A DNA stretch of 64,000 nucleotides from Qipengyuania sphaerica (lineage in GTDB: Bacteria > Pseudomonadota > Alphaproteobacteria > Sphingomonadales > Sphingomonadaceae), in the NCBI RefSeq assembly GCF_019711595.1, contig NZ_JAIGNR010000001.1:1-64000 (forward strand). Reading direction: 5' to 3'. Below are positions 26,069-35,504 of this stretch, piece by piece (within the stretch, counting starts at the first letter, position 1; each line of letters starts with the position of its first letter). The notes beneath the pieces were generated by a model that had not been told where the DNA came from, searched no databases, and worked only from the letters and a program-made list of their open reading frames with translations. The translations under genes and the position numbers were made by a program.

Positions 26069-26989
26069 TTAGTGTTTCTTGCGGACACCGACTGCCCCAC
26101 TCATCAATCCAACTCCTCCGGCCGCAGCGGCAACACCATACCGCCATTGCGGGGGCGCTCGCCTACTCAGCCTGGCGAAGGGGCGAACAACTGCCTCCAC
26201 GAAGCCTTTGGCCCCGCGCAGAAAAAGCCTGCCCCGGCCAACACCAAAGTGTCTATTTGTCACATAGGTCGAATTGCCCAACCAGTAGCGATAAAGAATC
26301 TGGTGTTTCAAAGTTGCACGCTCGGGAGGTTCATTCCCCCAGACTCCGGCAGCTTTGGCGAACCTAATCTTTAATCCGGCGCGGTGCGCCGTGCGATAGA
26401 AAACCATATCTTCACCGCCCAATTTTCCGAGTTCGGGAAGGAAACGGATTTGAGGGTTCTCTCGCAAGAATGATGCGCGGATAATCGAGTTGTTAGTGGC
26501 CGCGACATCCAAAGCTGCCCGGTCTTCGAAATCGAAGCGGACATCATCGAAAAACGGTTGTTCTTCCAGCCAGCGGGGGGATCCTGGAGGAACCCGAAGG
26601 TTCATTTGTCCGGTGGCGCAATCCGCGCCGGTCCCCTCCAGTACATCGAGATAGGCTCCGAGCCAGCTGGAAGTGGGTTCGCAATCATCATCAATCATGG
26701 CCACCCAGTCGGAGCCTTTGCTGGCCACATCTACGGCGATATTGCGAGCGACCGAGATATTGCCAATACCGGAAATGCGGTATCTCACTCCACCGGCAAA
26801 TCTATTTTTGAATTCGCAAACGACGGAACGAGCGCGCCCATCCGGGTTATCATCTACTATAACGACCCCGATCTTCGCCCGCTCACGGACCTCGTTGGCA
26901 GCTTCCACAAGTGCTGCAAGCAGCGTCCGCAAAGGCTCATTGCGACGATATGTACAGACTGCGACAGTTATTTTCGGTAAGTTGCGCAT
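26069..26989 (-). CDS. Glycosyltransferase family 2
   Basis: This 306-residue GT-A protein has ITVAVCTYRRNEPLRTLL (N-terminal GT2 signature), VVIVDDNPDGRA, NISVARNIAVDVASKGSDW and VAMIDDDCEPTSSWL with the DDD metal site, and later LGGEDMVFYRTAHRAG with the ED catalytic-base region. The C-terminus is basic with a possible membrane-associated helix. It heads the operon GT2, GT4, FkbM. It likely adds a sugar to the EPS repeat unit. Confidence 0.9.
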   Translation of the reverse strand: MRNLPKITVAVCTYRRNEPLRTLLAALVEAANEVRERAKIGVVIVDDNPDGRARSVVCEFKNRFAGGVRYRISGIGNISVARNIAVDVASKGSDWVAMIDDDCEPTSSWLGAYLDVLEGTGADCATGQMNLRVPPGSPRWLEEQPFFDDVRFDFEDRAALDVAATNNSIIRASFLRENPQIRFLPELGKLGGEDMVFYRTAHRAGLKIRFAKAAGVWGNEPPERATLKHQILYRYWLGNSTYVTNRHFGVGRGRLFLRGAKGFVEAVVRPFARLSRRAPPQWRYGVAAAAGGVGLMSGAVGVRKKH

Positions 26990-27606
26990 GGAGCCTTAAC
27001 GCTTGGATATTTAATGCATTATCTCACGAGATAATTACACGGTTGTGGCAAGTCCACCCCGCCGGCATGAGACCTACCTGGTTTAAGGCGGATATTTCCT
27101 GCTAAAGGTTAGCCAGCCTTCCAAAAAACCAAATGAGTTATAGGGTCCCTATCGGCTGGACGAACTCTTGCACCCTCTGGCGCTTAGCAGCGGAGGCACC
27201 TTTCACAATCGTGAAGATCAGTCAGCACACGTACGCAGCAGGGGGGCGTCGTTTCGCAATTTACGGGTCGCAGCGCTTAAGTGGTGTGGAGCGACAAGGG
27301 GCGTTGCGTCCGGATTGTATAGTTTTACACCGGAACCGGACAGTCTGCTTTCGGGTCGTTAGCAGCCGGTCCGCTTCTGGCACATCGGTAGCTCAGTGAA
27401 GCTGTCGCGAAGTGGGTGGAAAGCGGACATCACTTTGAGATGCATTACTCACGGACAGGGTGTGATGAGCGCTTAATCGAGGGGCGAAAGCCTGTAGGGT
27501 CGCGGTAAGGCGCGACCATCGCGAAGGCGAGTTAACTTATGAAATGCGCCCCGCAAGAGGCAAGTTGCTATTTTCGTAAGGCGCAGAATACGCGATCTGT
27601 GAGGGA
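26990..27606. other. Long intergenic stretch upstream of GT2 operon
   Basis: This stretch of about 617 bases separates the EPS locus from the MscS gene. No convincing gene is seen; small open frames lack ribosome sites and family features. The first part should contain the promoter of the GT2 operon. The part from about 27300 to 27440 holds fragments of a degenerate repeat (see the repeat entry). A D-arm-like sequence near 27385 is not part of a tRNA. Confidence 0.6.
27297..27435. repeat. Degenerate GGTCCGCTT-type intergenic repeat, locus A
   Basis: The stretch contains AGCAGCCGGTCCGCTTCTGG (27361-27380) and, inverted, GTGGGTGGAAAGCGGACAT near 27410-27430. Related pieces recur at 33.4 and 42.4 kb. 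No transposase or terminal repeats are visible, so this may be a decayed dispersed element. Confidence 0.4.
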
Positions 27607-28944
27607 CTATTTGGCGTCCTTGGGCAGCGACTTCACGTGCACGTCCTGCTGCGGGAAAGGCATCGCCAGGCCGCGCGCATCGAAGGCCTCTTTGACCTTC
27701 TGCGTGAGCTCGCATTTCACATCCCAATAGTCTTCGGCCTTCACCCACGGGCGGCATACGAAGTTCACCGCGCTCGCGCCGAGTTCGGCGGGGCGTATAT
27801 CCGCCGCAGGTTCGGACAGGACCTTCGGGTGAGCCGCAACCTGTTCCTTGAGAAGGTCCAGCACTTCTTGGATGGAGTCCTCATAGGAAGCCCCGAACTC
27901 AAGGTCTACGCGGCGCGTTTCGCTGGCTGTCGCGTTCACGATCACGTTGCCCCAGACGTTCTTGTTCGGGACGACGATGATCCGGTTGTCCGGCGTCGCG
28001 ACTGTGGTGCCGACCATGTTCACATTCTTCACGGTCCCGCCGACGCCGCCGACCTCGATGTAGTCGCCCTCGTCGAACGGCTGGTTGATCATGATCATCA
28101 GTCCGCTCGCGAGATTGCCGAGCGTATCCTGAAACGCGAACGCGAGAATGAATGAAGCGCCGCCGATGAGTGCGAACACAGGCGTTATGTCGACGTCGAT
28201 CGAGGCCAGCACGATGATGATGCCGGCGAGGATGAAGAGCCAGAAAAAGGCACCGACGATGAATGCCTGCAGCAGTTTGGATATCTTCGTGAACCTGCCG
28301 ATCCAGAGCTTCACGAAGCCCCTTGCAATGCGGGCAACGAGAATGATTGCCGCGACGGCGAGGAAAGCGACGAATATCCGCCAGAGTACGGCGATGCCGC
28401 CATCGGGCCTCCCAAGCCATTCGATGAAGGAGCCCAAGAGCGCCCTTGCGGGAGCAAGCGCGGTTTCCTCATAGAGAATGCCCTGCCGGTAAGAGCGAAG
28501 CTTCTGAACCAGATCCAGATTGCCGCCTTTGCGCTCCAGTGAGTCGACAACAAGTGTGTACCGCTCGAGCAGGCGGGCACGCTGTTCGACGAGGCCCACG
28601 ATCGCGGCGATCTTCGCCTCGTCCGAGGGGTTTTCACTGCTTACGCGTTCAGCTTGCGCCCGTGCGATCTCAGCGGTTTTGCCGCGGACAAGCTGGAGCC
28701 AGGTTTCGCTGACTTCCTCCAGTTCCTCCACGGTCAACGGCACAAGCAGATGTGAAAGCTGCGCTACGGAGATATTCGGCCGGCTGGCAAGAGCGACCAG
28801 TTCGTCGGGAGCGGGTTCGGCAGGAGCCTCGGTGACTTCTGGCTCCTGCCTGTCCGGTTCGGCCTCCTGTGCGAGCGCGCTGGTCGGAAACCCGAAAGCA
28901 ACGAAAGCCGCAATGAGAAGCGTCCAGAACCTTACTGTCGACAT
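27607..28944 (-). CDS. MscS-type mechanosensitive channel
   Basis: This 445-residue protein has a signal peptide (ending near ALAQ), a periplasmic mostly helical domain (about 30-165), then three or more membrane helices and the MscS core: IVLASIDVDITPVFALIGG, the pore helix FILAFAFQDTLGNLASGLMI, and the cytoplasmic beta domain with GDYIEVGGVGGTVKNVNMV and IIVVPNKNVWGNVI. These channels release solutes on hypo-osmotic shock. The N-terminal extension is larger than in E. coli MscS (286 residues). It is followed by the serine hydrolase gene upstream in the same strand, 25 bases away. Confidence 0.9.
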   Translation of the reverse strand: MSTVRFWTLLIAAFVAFGFPTSALAQEAEPDRQEPEVTEAPAEPAPDELVALASRPNISVAQLSHLLVPLTVEELEEVSETWLQLVRGKTAEIARAQAERVSSENPSDEAKIAAIVGLVEQRARLLERYTLVVDSLERKGGNLDLVQKLRSYRQGILYEETALAPARALLGSFIEWLGRPDGGIAVLWRIFVAFLAVAAIILVARIARGFVKLWIGRFTKISKLLQAFIVGAFFWLFILAGIIIVLASIDVDITPVFALIGGASFILAFAFQDTLGNLASGLMIMINQPFDEGDYIEVGGVGGTVKNVNMVGTTVATPDNRIIVVPNKNVWGNVIVNATASETRRVDLEFGASYEDSIQEVLDLLKEQVAAHPKVLSEPAADIRPAELGASAVNFVCRPWVKAEDYWDVKCELTQKVKEAFDARGLAMPFPQQDVHVKSLPKDAK

Positions 28945-28969
28945 CGCTTTTCCCCCGCTCCGTTTGCCC

Positions 28970-30313
28970 TCAGTCCTTCGACATCAGGTATTCGGCTACC
29001 GCCTGGTAAGCGGGAAGCGAGGTTGGATCGATCCGCCCGTTCGCCGCTGTCGGGAAGGAAGCAAACCGGACGAGCACCATCTCGGCAGTCGGGTCGATAT
29101 AGATCGTCTGGCCATGAACACCGCGAGCGGCATACGCCTCGTGCTCGTTGTGGAAGGACCACCACTGGCTGGCGTAGCTGCCACCCGGCATGGTCGGGAA
29201 ACCAAGGAATTTGGACGGATCGCCGCCTTGGCTTATTCGCTCGGTTACCGCAGCCGGGAAAAGGCGCTTTCCATTGATGACTCCGCCATTCAGCACGAGC
29301 TGGCCGAGCCTGCCGAGGTCCCTCAAGCTGGCAGTCAGCCCGCCACCTGCGAAGGGAACGCCCTTGCCGTCCACGGTCTGGTAAGCGGCCTGTTCTGCAC
29401 CCATTTTCGACCAGAGCCGTTCCGAGGCCAGCTGCGTCACCTCTTTCCCGGTCACGCGCGTGATGATCCATCCAAGCATGTCCGAATTGATTGTCTTGTA
29501 GTGGAATTCATCTCCGTGGCGGCCGTCCGGCTGGACCTGTTGCAGATACTCCCAATAGCCGTTTGGACCAGTGTAACCCTCCGGCTTGGGGAGCGGGCTC
29601 GCCGCGCGCGAATAGACCCAGATGTCTGCGTTCGGATCAGCGTAGTTCTCGGAATATTTGACGCCGGTGGTCATATCCATGACCTCGCGCACCGTTGCCG
29701 AGGCGAAGGCGCTGCCCTCGATTTCAGGGATGATGTCGATCACGCGCGCGGCTTCGTCGAGCTTGCCCTCGGTCACGAGGATCTGCGCGAGGAGGCCCGT
29801 GAGCGACTTGGTCATCGACATGGCGGCATGTTTGCCGTCCTCGGTCAGGCAGCCCGAGTATTTTTCATAGACCACGCGACCCTTGTGCATGATCAGGAGA
29901 CCGTCGGTGTAGTTCGCGCCGAGCGATTCCTGCCACGTCATCTCCTCGTCGGAGTTCATCGGCGTGAAGGTCAACGCATCGATTGCATCCGCATATTCGC
30001 CGAGCTGGTCGGGCGGCAGGTAGGACAGGGGGACGGGCGCGCCCAGTCCGCGGCTGATCTCTTCGGTCGGAAGGAATTCGCGCAGATGACACACGCTCCA
30101 TCTCAGACGCGGAAAGCTGAAATAGACCGAATCCGGTTGCGTGATGATCTTGTCTTCCGGTGGCGGGGAGCCGACCATCCACCCCATCACCCGCGGATCG
30201 GATTCCTCCGCTGAGAGGGGGGCTTGTCCTTGCTGAGCGGCCGCTGTGGTGGCCATCCCGCCAGCAACCGACAGCGAGAGCAGGGCCCCGGAAATCTTAG
30301 AGATGAAGCGCAT
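28970..30313 (-). CDS. Serine hydrolase, beta-lactamase / NylB-like family, exported
   Basis: This 447-residue protein has a signal peptide (GMATTAAAQ-Q). The catalytic S-x2-K is in AAMSMTKSLTGLLAQ (about 170), the tyrosine is in FHYKTINSDMLGW (about 275, the YKTxN form common in NylB-like enzymes), and the third motif is probably GVHGQTIYID (about 390), where H-x-Q-T replaces K-T-G. The layout fits penicillin-recognising serine hydrolases acting on esters or amides. It is probably periplasmic. It shares a strand with MscS and two small secreted proteins. The substrate is unknown. Confidence 0.87.
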   Translation of the reverse strand: MRFISKISGALLSLSVAGGMATTAAAQQGQAPLSAEESDPRVMGWMVGSPPPEDKIITQPDSVYFSFPRLRWSVCHLREFLPTEEISRGLGAPVPLSYLPPDQLGEYADAIDALTFTPMNSDEEMTWQESLGANYTDGLLIMHKGRVVYEKYSGCLTEDGKHAAMSMTKSLTGLLAQILVTEGKLDEAARVIDIIPEIEGSAFASATVREVMDMTTGVKYSENYADPNADIWVYSRAASPLPKPEGYTGPNGYWEYLQQVQPDGRHGDEFHYKTINSDMLGWIITRVTGKEVTQLASERLWSKMGAEQAAYQTVDGKGVPFAGGGLTASLRDLGRLGQLVLNGGVINGKRLFPAAVTERISQGGDPSKFLGFPTMPGGSYASQWWSFHNEHEAYAARGVHGQTIYIDPTAEMVLVRFASFPTAANGRIDPTSLPAYQAVAEYLMSKD

Positions 30314-30337
30314 GGATTTACTCCCTGTTCAAGGCTG

Positions 30338-30787
30338 TCAGTCGTCGTCCGTCACAGCTGCGATCACCCCGACCACGGCCGCACCCACGAGGACTCCGGT
30401 GAGAACATCCGCACCGTCGTTGTCACGGCGATTGTAGTAGCGACGCAGGTAGTCGTTGCGGTTCCAGTACCGCCCGTCGCGCCACCAGCGGCCGTTTCCG
30501 CGATAGAACCGGTCGTAATAATCTTCGCGGATTTCACGGCTGACTTCCCGCCGCGCCTCGCGCCGTTCACGCGCAACCTCGCGGTTGGCGCGGCGATACT
30601 CTCGCTCGACGCACTCGCGGTCCTTGCATCGGCGGATGCGCCGGTCCGCCTCGCGGCGCTCCCGGTTGACCTCGCGGTTGGCTTCACGGATTTCCCGGCG
30701 TACCTCCCAGCTCTGGGCTTGCACCTCGACCGGCATGCCGGTGAGCACCGTTGCGGCTCCGACCAATACCAATATTTTGCCGTACAT
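30338..30787 (-). CDS. Arginine-rich small exported protein
   Basis: This is a 149-residue protein with a signal peptide (cleavage near VQAQ-S). Then follows a strongly charged helical segment built of R/E-rich units such as REANREVNRERREADRR and RREARREVSREIRED (about 30-95), a Tyr/Trp/Arg/Asn-rich stretch (YYDRFYRGNGRWWRDGRYWN), and a hydrophobic Gly/Val helix near the end with an acidic tail DDD. It resembles no family I can name. The charged coiled-coil and aromatic region suggest binding to the envelope or to nucleic acid or polyanions, but this is a guess. Tightly linked to its upstream neighbour (3 bases). Confidence 0.75.
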   Translation of the reverse strand: MYGKILVLVGAATVLTGMPVEVQAQSWEVRREIREANREVNRERREADRRIRRCKDRECVEREYRRANREVARERREARREVSREIREDYYDRFYRGNGRWWRDGRYWNRNDYLRRYYNRRDNDGADVLTGVLVGAAVVGVIAAVTDDD

Positions 30788-30790
30788 CGC

Positions 30791-31177
30791 TCAGCCTCCC
30801 TTTGCGGCGCTGCGGAATTTTTCCGAGCGGCTCTCGTATTGCCGGAGGACTTCGACACAGTTCTCGTTATCAGTGATCACGCTCGTGCCGTATCCGAATG
30901 CGGCGGAGAACAGGAACGCGCGGTCCACGCCGAGCAGCCGCGTGATCGAGGCATGAATTTCGAGCACGTCACGCTCGAACGCGGCCTGCTGGTTCTCGGC
31001 CACGCACCCGCGGGAGAGGCCGGCGATATAGCCGAAGTTCTTCAGGCCGTTGTCGACCTGCTCCTCATCGCTGAGCGCTTCGCCAGCATCGTCCTGCGCG
31101 CTGACGGGCGACATCCCTGCGGCAGTAAGCATGAGTGCGCCTGCCGCCAGTGAATGGGTCATGAGCCTTTTCATCAT
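30791..31177 (-). CDS. Small exported protein of unknown function
   Basis: This 128-residue protein has a signal peptide (AAGMSPVSAQ-D). The rest is mostly helical with two cysteines (SRGCVAE and NENCVEV), which may form a disulfide in the periplasm. There is no motif I recognise. A GAGG-like site before ATG 31177 (or the next ATG) supports translation. It lies three bases before the Arg-rich protein gene and downstream of the barrel gene, in one strand-coherent set. Confidence 0.75.
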   Translation of the reverse strand: MMKRLMTHSLAAGALMLTAAGMSPVSAQDDAGEALSDEEQVDNGLKNFGYIAGLSRGCVAENQQAAFERDVLEIHASITRLLGVDRAFLFSAAFGYGTSVITDNENCVEVLRQYESRSEKFRSAAKGG

Positions 31178-31216
31178 TCAAACTCCTCTCCTTGGGAAAC
31201 CGCCTTCGCGGCGCGC

Positions 31217-32707
31217 TTAAAAATTCACGACGACGTTGACGAAACCTCCGGTCCAGCTGGGAGCGTCACCGCCGAATGCGTTCTCGATTCCCTCACCCGG
31301 GATCGAGATGCTGAAACCGCCGGTCAGGAAGATATTCGGCGTGAGCACGCGCGTGTATTCGACGAAGAAATCGTCAGCGAGGTGGTTCGCGGTGACGCCG
31401 GAAATGACGCTGCCCAGGTCATCGCTAATCTCGAGACGGGTCGCCTGGCCGAACTGGATCGGGCTTCGCTGCTCGTTCACCCGGATGTGGGCTGCCCTCA
31501 ATGTCAGGAAGTCCTTGGGGCTCGGCATGGTCCTCAGCGTCAGCTGGTGGGATTGGACGTTCGAGTTGATGAAGACCAGCGCGGCCTTCGATCCCGTCGC
31601 CCAGCTCGCCGGCGAGCCCTCGTAGTTGAGCGGGTCGAACCGCTCGAGTTCGGGCGTGTCCGGATCGTCGCCCGAGAAGGTCTGGTAGGACCAGAACAGG
31701 TCGGGGCGCCAGGGTTTGTCGTTCCAAGCGTGGCCGATCTTGATGCGTCCGCCCCAAGCGTCGAGGCTGATACGGTCGTTCCACTGATACGCCCCGTCTA
31801 GGCCGACATAAAGGCCCGGAACCGCGTCCGGCGCGGGATGGACCAGGCTATAGAATGAGATGGCACTCAGGCCTTCGCGGCCGCCATCGAGGAAGTCGGG
31901 CGGTCCGATGCCGCCCGGTGCGGCCTGCGGATAGGGTGCGCCCGACTGCAGGACGTTGACATAGCTGACGCCAGCGAAGTCACCCTTGCTCCAATCAAGC
32001 CTGAGGTCGCCACCAACACTGTGCGTTTTCGTGTTGTTCGATGCGAGTTCGTTGGGGTCGATGAAGAACGCTGTGGCGGTCAGGTCCTGCCTGCGGAACC
32101 GCGCGATGATCGTCCGCTCCCACGCCTTGCGCGGGCCAAGCTTCACCGCGCCACGCTCGAAACCGTTGGAGGCACCGTTCGAGATGAGTATGCCGGTGCC
32201 GAGCTTGAGCTCCTGCGCGCCGATCGAAAGGTCGAACTGACCCGTTTCGACAGACCCGGTCCGGAAACCAAGAAACGCCTCTTCGATCGTGACGCGCCCC
32301 GTGTTCTCCTGGTCGAAGGCGTCGGTGCCCAGCGTCGCCGATGCGACTACCGAGAAGCCACCATAGATTTCGCTCGAACCGTCGAGGTCATGAGTAAGTT
32401 CGACGCCAGGTTTGGCATACACTTCGAGCCACTGCGTGTCGGAATCGAAATTGGCCGAGGGCGCGAACCGGTCTGCAAGGTTCCAGTACAGGTTCTCTTC
32501 GGCGACAGCATTGATGCCGCCCTCAAGAGTGAACTTGATCCGGGTATCACTGTCTTCGACGGGGTCGGTATCGGGCGATGGTTCATCCTGACCATGCGCC
32601 ACTGGGGCAAAGGCAAGACAGGCCGTCAGAAGACCGGTGGTAAGCGGCAAATCGCGCATTGCGCGCCGAGGGCCGGTAGTCTGGCAAGCGACAGCTCGAA
32701 AATTCAT
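31217..32707 (-). CDS. Outer-membrane beta-barrel protein (alginate-export or porin type)
   Basis: This is a 496-residue protein. ATG 32707 is supported by GGAG seven bases upstream. A signal peptide follows a longer N-region (cleavage near VAHGQ-D). The mature part has many alternating beta strands with aromatic girdles and ends in a typical beta-signal (GGFVNVVVNF). Segments such as TIEEAFLGFRTGSVETGQ and FDLSIGAQELKLGTG resemble alginate-export or porin barrels, but I cannot fix the family. It is first in its set on the minus strand and diverges from a small regulator gene. Likely role: uptake or export of a small solute. Confidence 0.78.
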   Translation of the reverse strand: MNFRAVACQTTGPRRAMRDLPLTTGLLTACLAFAPVAHGQDEPSPDTDPVEDSDTRIKFTLEGGINAVAEENLYWNLADRFAPSANFDSDTQWLEVYAKPGVELTHDLDGSSEIYGGFSVVASATLGTDAFDQENTGRVTIEEAFLGFRTGSVETGQFDLSIGAQELKLGTGILISNGASNGFERGAVKLGPRKAWERTIIARFRRQDLTATAFFIDPNELASNNTKTHSVGGDLRLDWSKGDFAGVSYVNVLQSGAPYPQAAPGGIGPPDFLDGGREGLSAISFYSLVHPAPDAVPGLYVGLDGAYQWNDRISLDAWGGRIKIGHAWNDKPWRPDLFWSYQTFSGDDPDTPELERFDPLNYEGSPASWATGSKAALVFINSNVQSHQLTLRTMPSPKDFLTLRAAHIRVNEQRSPIQFGQATRLEISDDLGSVISGVTANHLADDFFVEYTRVLTPNIFLTGGFSISIPGEGIENAFGGDAPSWTGGFVNVVVNF

Positions 32708-32849
32708 TCGCCAACTCCAAGCAAAGTGGATTCGGCGACCCGCTGACCCCTGTCTTCATCAGGCCAGCATCATTGACCAGACCCTTATTGCCCAAAATGG
32801 GCACTCCTGTCATCATCCGCTTCTATGTAATTGAACGCAGGATGATCCT

Positions 32850-33299
32850 TTGAGCATTGCCGAAGTCCATTTCTCGATCCTGTGGCCTCGCCACGTCGAA
32901 GGCATGATCGCCCTGCTGAGCGAACTGCGGGAAGCATTCGAGGGCGACCTCGACGCCACCCTGATCCTTGCCGTGATTGGTGCCGCTCTCTTGCCGAAGG
33001 ACGAACTGCCGATTTCGTTCAGCTATTCGGATCTGCTCAAACAGCGTGACATCGATTTCAGGAAGCCGCTGAACACCCTCTCGATTTCCCAGGTGACGGG
33101 CATTCCGCGCGAGACCGTTCGCCGCAAACTCGCCACGATGGAGGCAAAGTTATGGGTTGAGCGGGACGAATTCGGTCATTGGAAGATGGGGAAGCGAGGT
33201 GCGGAGGATCTCCGTCCCATGACCGAACTCTCGATGAAATACATCTCAAGCATCGCCGAGGGGATTGATCTGGCTAGGGCGGGCGCAGTGAGCAGCTGA
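32850..33299 (+). CDS. Winged-helix-like DNA-binding protein
   Basis: This is a 149-residue protein. TTG 32850 has AGGA seven bases upstream, while a nearby ATG in another frame stops at once. The C-terminal half contains SISQVTGIPRETVRRKLATM, a helix-turn-helix, followed by WVERDEFGHWKM, which fits the wing. It is divergent from the outer-membrane barrel gene, 142 bases away, and precedes a BCCT transporter, so it may control either. No ligand-binding domain that I recognise is seen in the N-terminal 70 residues. No enzymatic motif. Confidence 0.7.
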   Translation: MSIAEVHFSILWPRHVEGMIALLSELREAFEGDLDATLILAVIGAALLPKDELPISFSYSDLLKQRDIDFRKPLNTLSISQVTGIPRETVRRKLATMEAKLWVERDEFGHWKMGKRGAEDLRPMTELSMKYISSIAEGIDLARAGAVSS

Positions 33300-33821
33300 G
33301 TTCTAAGCGACGTATCCGTCGTGGAAATTCTTCGGCAGCAATGTCTGCAATCGGGTCGGAAGCCGAATGGCAGCTATGAAGCATTCCCGGGCTAAAACCG
33401 GACCGTCCGGAACCGGCCCCATTTCAGTCATTCACGTTGAAGGAACTCGATCGGCAGCTTTGGGGCCGGAAGCGGACTGGCGGCTTTCGGTTGCTTGATA
33501 GCCGAACGCTGACATTCTGCAGACGACCCTGCTTGCGGGCGTTGCGGCAAGCTCGCCATGTAAACAAGAGCGGTCTTACGAGTACGACCCGACATGGAGT
33601 GCAGGGCGCCCATGCTTCTCTGGTCTATTAGTGCTCCCAAGATCGGTTGAAGCAAGACGCAACCCTTGGCGATCCCGGTGCGACAACTGCCACTCCTCCC
33701 GAGCCGAGTTTGCATTGTTCGGGCCGTTATCTATGCTTCGGTGAACCTCCATCCGCGGCAAGATTGCAACCGTTCGCGCTTTTCCTTGCCTCCTTACGCC
33801 ACCCGACAGGATGATCATCCC
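33300..33821. other. Long intergenic stretch with decayed repeats
   Basis: This stretch of about 520 bases contains no convincing gene between the regulator and the BCCT transporter. The middle (33353-33540) contains pieces of the same degenerate repeat as at 27.3 and 42.4 kb. The last 150 bases probably hold the transporter's promoter and leader. Confidence 0.6.
33353..33540. repeat. Degenerate GGTCCGCTT-type intergenic repeat, locus B
   Basis: On the minus strand, CAAAGCTGCCG-AT-CGAGTT near 33445-33465 matches CAAAGCTGCCG-CT-AGAGTT near 42423-42440 at 17 of 19 positions, and AGTCCGCTT resembles the GGTCCGCTT of the other two loci. This points to a dispersed intergenic repeat that has decayed. 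Confidence 0.4.
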
Positions 33822-35504
33822 ATGCACTCCATTGACGACGCTCCCGTAGCGCCGCCGCTCGTCGAACTGCCCATCGATACGCATGATCGCGGCTTTTACG
33901 ACGGGTTCAGTCGGGCCGTGACGATCCCTTCAAAGATCATCGTGTCGCTGATCATCATGTGGGCGATCTTCTTCCCGGTCAGTGCCAGCGAAACACTGAG
34001 CGCGGCCAATTCGACGATCATCGCCAGCTTCTCGGGCTGGTATGTCTACCTGGTTGCTTCGCTGATGGCCGTCTGTTTCCTGCTCGCCCTTTGGCCCGCA
34101 TCGGGGCGGCTCAAGATCGGCGCGCAGGATGAGGCGCCGGAGTTCGGGCGCTTCTCCTGGTTCGCCATGTTGTTCGGGGCCGGCATCGGGATCGGAATGC
34201 TGACCTATTCCACGGGCGAGCCACTCGCTCATTTCGCGAACAATCCGGATATCATTCGCGGAACGATCGAGCCGCTGTCCGCAGAAGCGGTCAGGCCTGC
34301 CTATATCTACACCTTCCTGCACTGGGGGTTCGCGGCCTGGGGCAGCTACGCGTTAGTGGGGCTTGCCATTGGCTATGTCGCCTATCGCCGCAACCTGCCC
34401 CTTACAATCCGCAGCGCGCTGGTACCGCTGTTCGGGCTGCGCATGTCGGGCATCTGGGGGCATGTGATCGACATCGTTGCCGTGGTCGCGACGATCCTTG
34501 GCGTGGCCGTCACAATGGGCTTCGGGGTCGAGCAATTCGTAGCCGGCCTGGCACGGCTTGGCCTTGGCGACTGGCTGCTGGATGCCGACGGGTCGTCTTC
34601 GGCCATGGCGGTCGTCATTTCACTGCTGGTGCTCGTCGGAGCTTCGACCATCAGCGCGCTTTCGGGCGTGGGCAAGGGCATCAAGTGGCTATCCAACCTC
34701 AATATGGCGCTATCCTTCGCCCTCTTGGCCCTTTTCGCAATTGTGGGTTCGGGCCTGCTGGGACTGGTATACCTGTTCGTCGGGCTGTGGGACTATCTCC
34801 GCACGCTGGTGCCCAATTCGCTGACGCTGTTTCCCGGCGGCGATGAGACCGGGGACGCGCTGGTGCAATGGCAGCTTGACTGGTCGGTCTTCTACTGGGC
34901 CTGGTGGATCGCATTCGCGCCCTTCGTGGGCATGTTCATCGCGCGCATTTCACGCGGACGGACTGTGCGGGAATATGTCCTTGGCGTTGTGCTGGTGCCC
35001 TCGCTAATGTGCTTTGTCTGGATGACGCTGGTTGGCGGAACGGCGATCAATCTCGAGCTCAGCGGTGCAGCCGGCGGTTCGATCGTCGGCACCGGAATTT
35101 CGGACCAGCTCTTCGCTACGCTTTCGGTGTTGCTGTCGCCGGGTGTCGCGGGAGCGGTGTCCGGGCTCGTCGTATTGCTGCTGATGACCTATCTCGTGAC
35201 ATCGGCCGACAGTGCGATCCTGATCGTGAACACGATCAATGGCGCGGGGGAGACAGAGGGCCAGCGCCGTTACCACATCCTGTTCTGGGGCGCCGCATTG
35301 GCCTTCGTCGTCGGTTCGATGCTGATCCTTGGCGGGATCGATGCGATCCGGATCACGATGATTATCGGTGCGCTGCCGTTCTCCTTTGTGGTCGCTCTGA
35401 TGGCGATTTCCATCATCAAGGCAGTGGTGTTCGACATCCGGCGCAAACGCCACGGAGTGCCGACTACTGCCGAAGGGTGTGCAGAATGGAGCGCAGCAAA
35501 GTAA
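33822..35504 (+). CDS. BCCT family transporter
   Basis: This protein of about 560 residues has twelve hydrophobic segments and the BCCT pattern: FAMLFGAGIGIGMLTYSTGEP (about 115), GFAAWGSYALVGLAIGY, the WAWWIAFAPFVGMFIARISR signature (about 360-380), and GRTVREYVLGV. These transporters move betaine, choline, carnitine or other quaternary amines in exchange or with Na+ or H+. Start ATG 33822 follows AGGA by ten bases; upstream extensions overlap repeat debris. The C-terminal tail is short, so it may not have osmosensing extensions. The substrate cannot be told by eye. Confidence 0.9.
   Translation: MHSIDDAPVAPPLVELPIDTHDRGFYDGFSRAVTIPSKIIVSLIIMWAIFFPVSASETLSAANSTIIASFSGWYVYLVASLMAVCFLLALWPASGRLKIGAQDEAPEFGRFSWFAMLFGAGIGIGMLTYSTGEPLAHFANNPDIIRGTIEPLSAEAVRPAYIYTFLHWGFAAWGSYALVGLAIGYVAYRRNLPLTIRSALVPLFGLRMSGIWGHVIDIVAVVATILGVAVTMGFGVEQFVAGLARLGLGDWLLDADGSSSAMAVVISLLVLVGASTISALSGVGKGIKWLSNLNMALSFALLALFAIVGSGLLGLVYLFVGLWDYLRTLVPNSLTLFPGGDETGDALVQWQLDWSVFYWAWWIAFAPFVGMFIARISRGRTVREYVLGVVLVPSLMCFVWMTLVGGTAINLELSGAAGGSIVGTGISDQLFATLSVLLSPGVAGAVSGLVVLLLMTYLVTSADSAILIVNTINGAGETEGQRRYHILFWGAALAFVVGSMLILGGIDAIRITMIIGALPFSFVVALMAISIIKAVVFDIRRKRHGVPTTAEGCAEWSAAK

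Noticed and set aside
27380..27420. tRNA-like D-arm sequence (GGTAGCTCAGT)
   Set aside because: No acceptor stem, anticodon arm or T-arm with GTTCRA is found around it.
28520..30214. Long open frame on the plus strand opposite MscS and the serine hydrolase
   Set aside because: It is a GC-rich antisense shadow without a ribosome site or recognisable domain, while the minus-strand genes carry clear family motifs.
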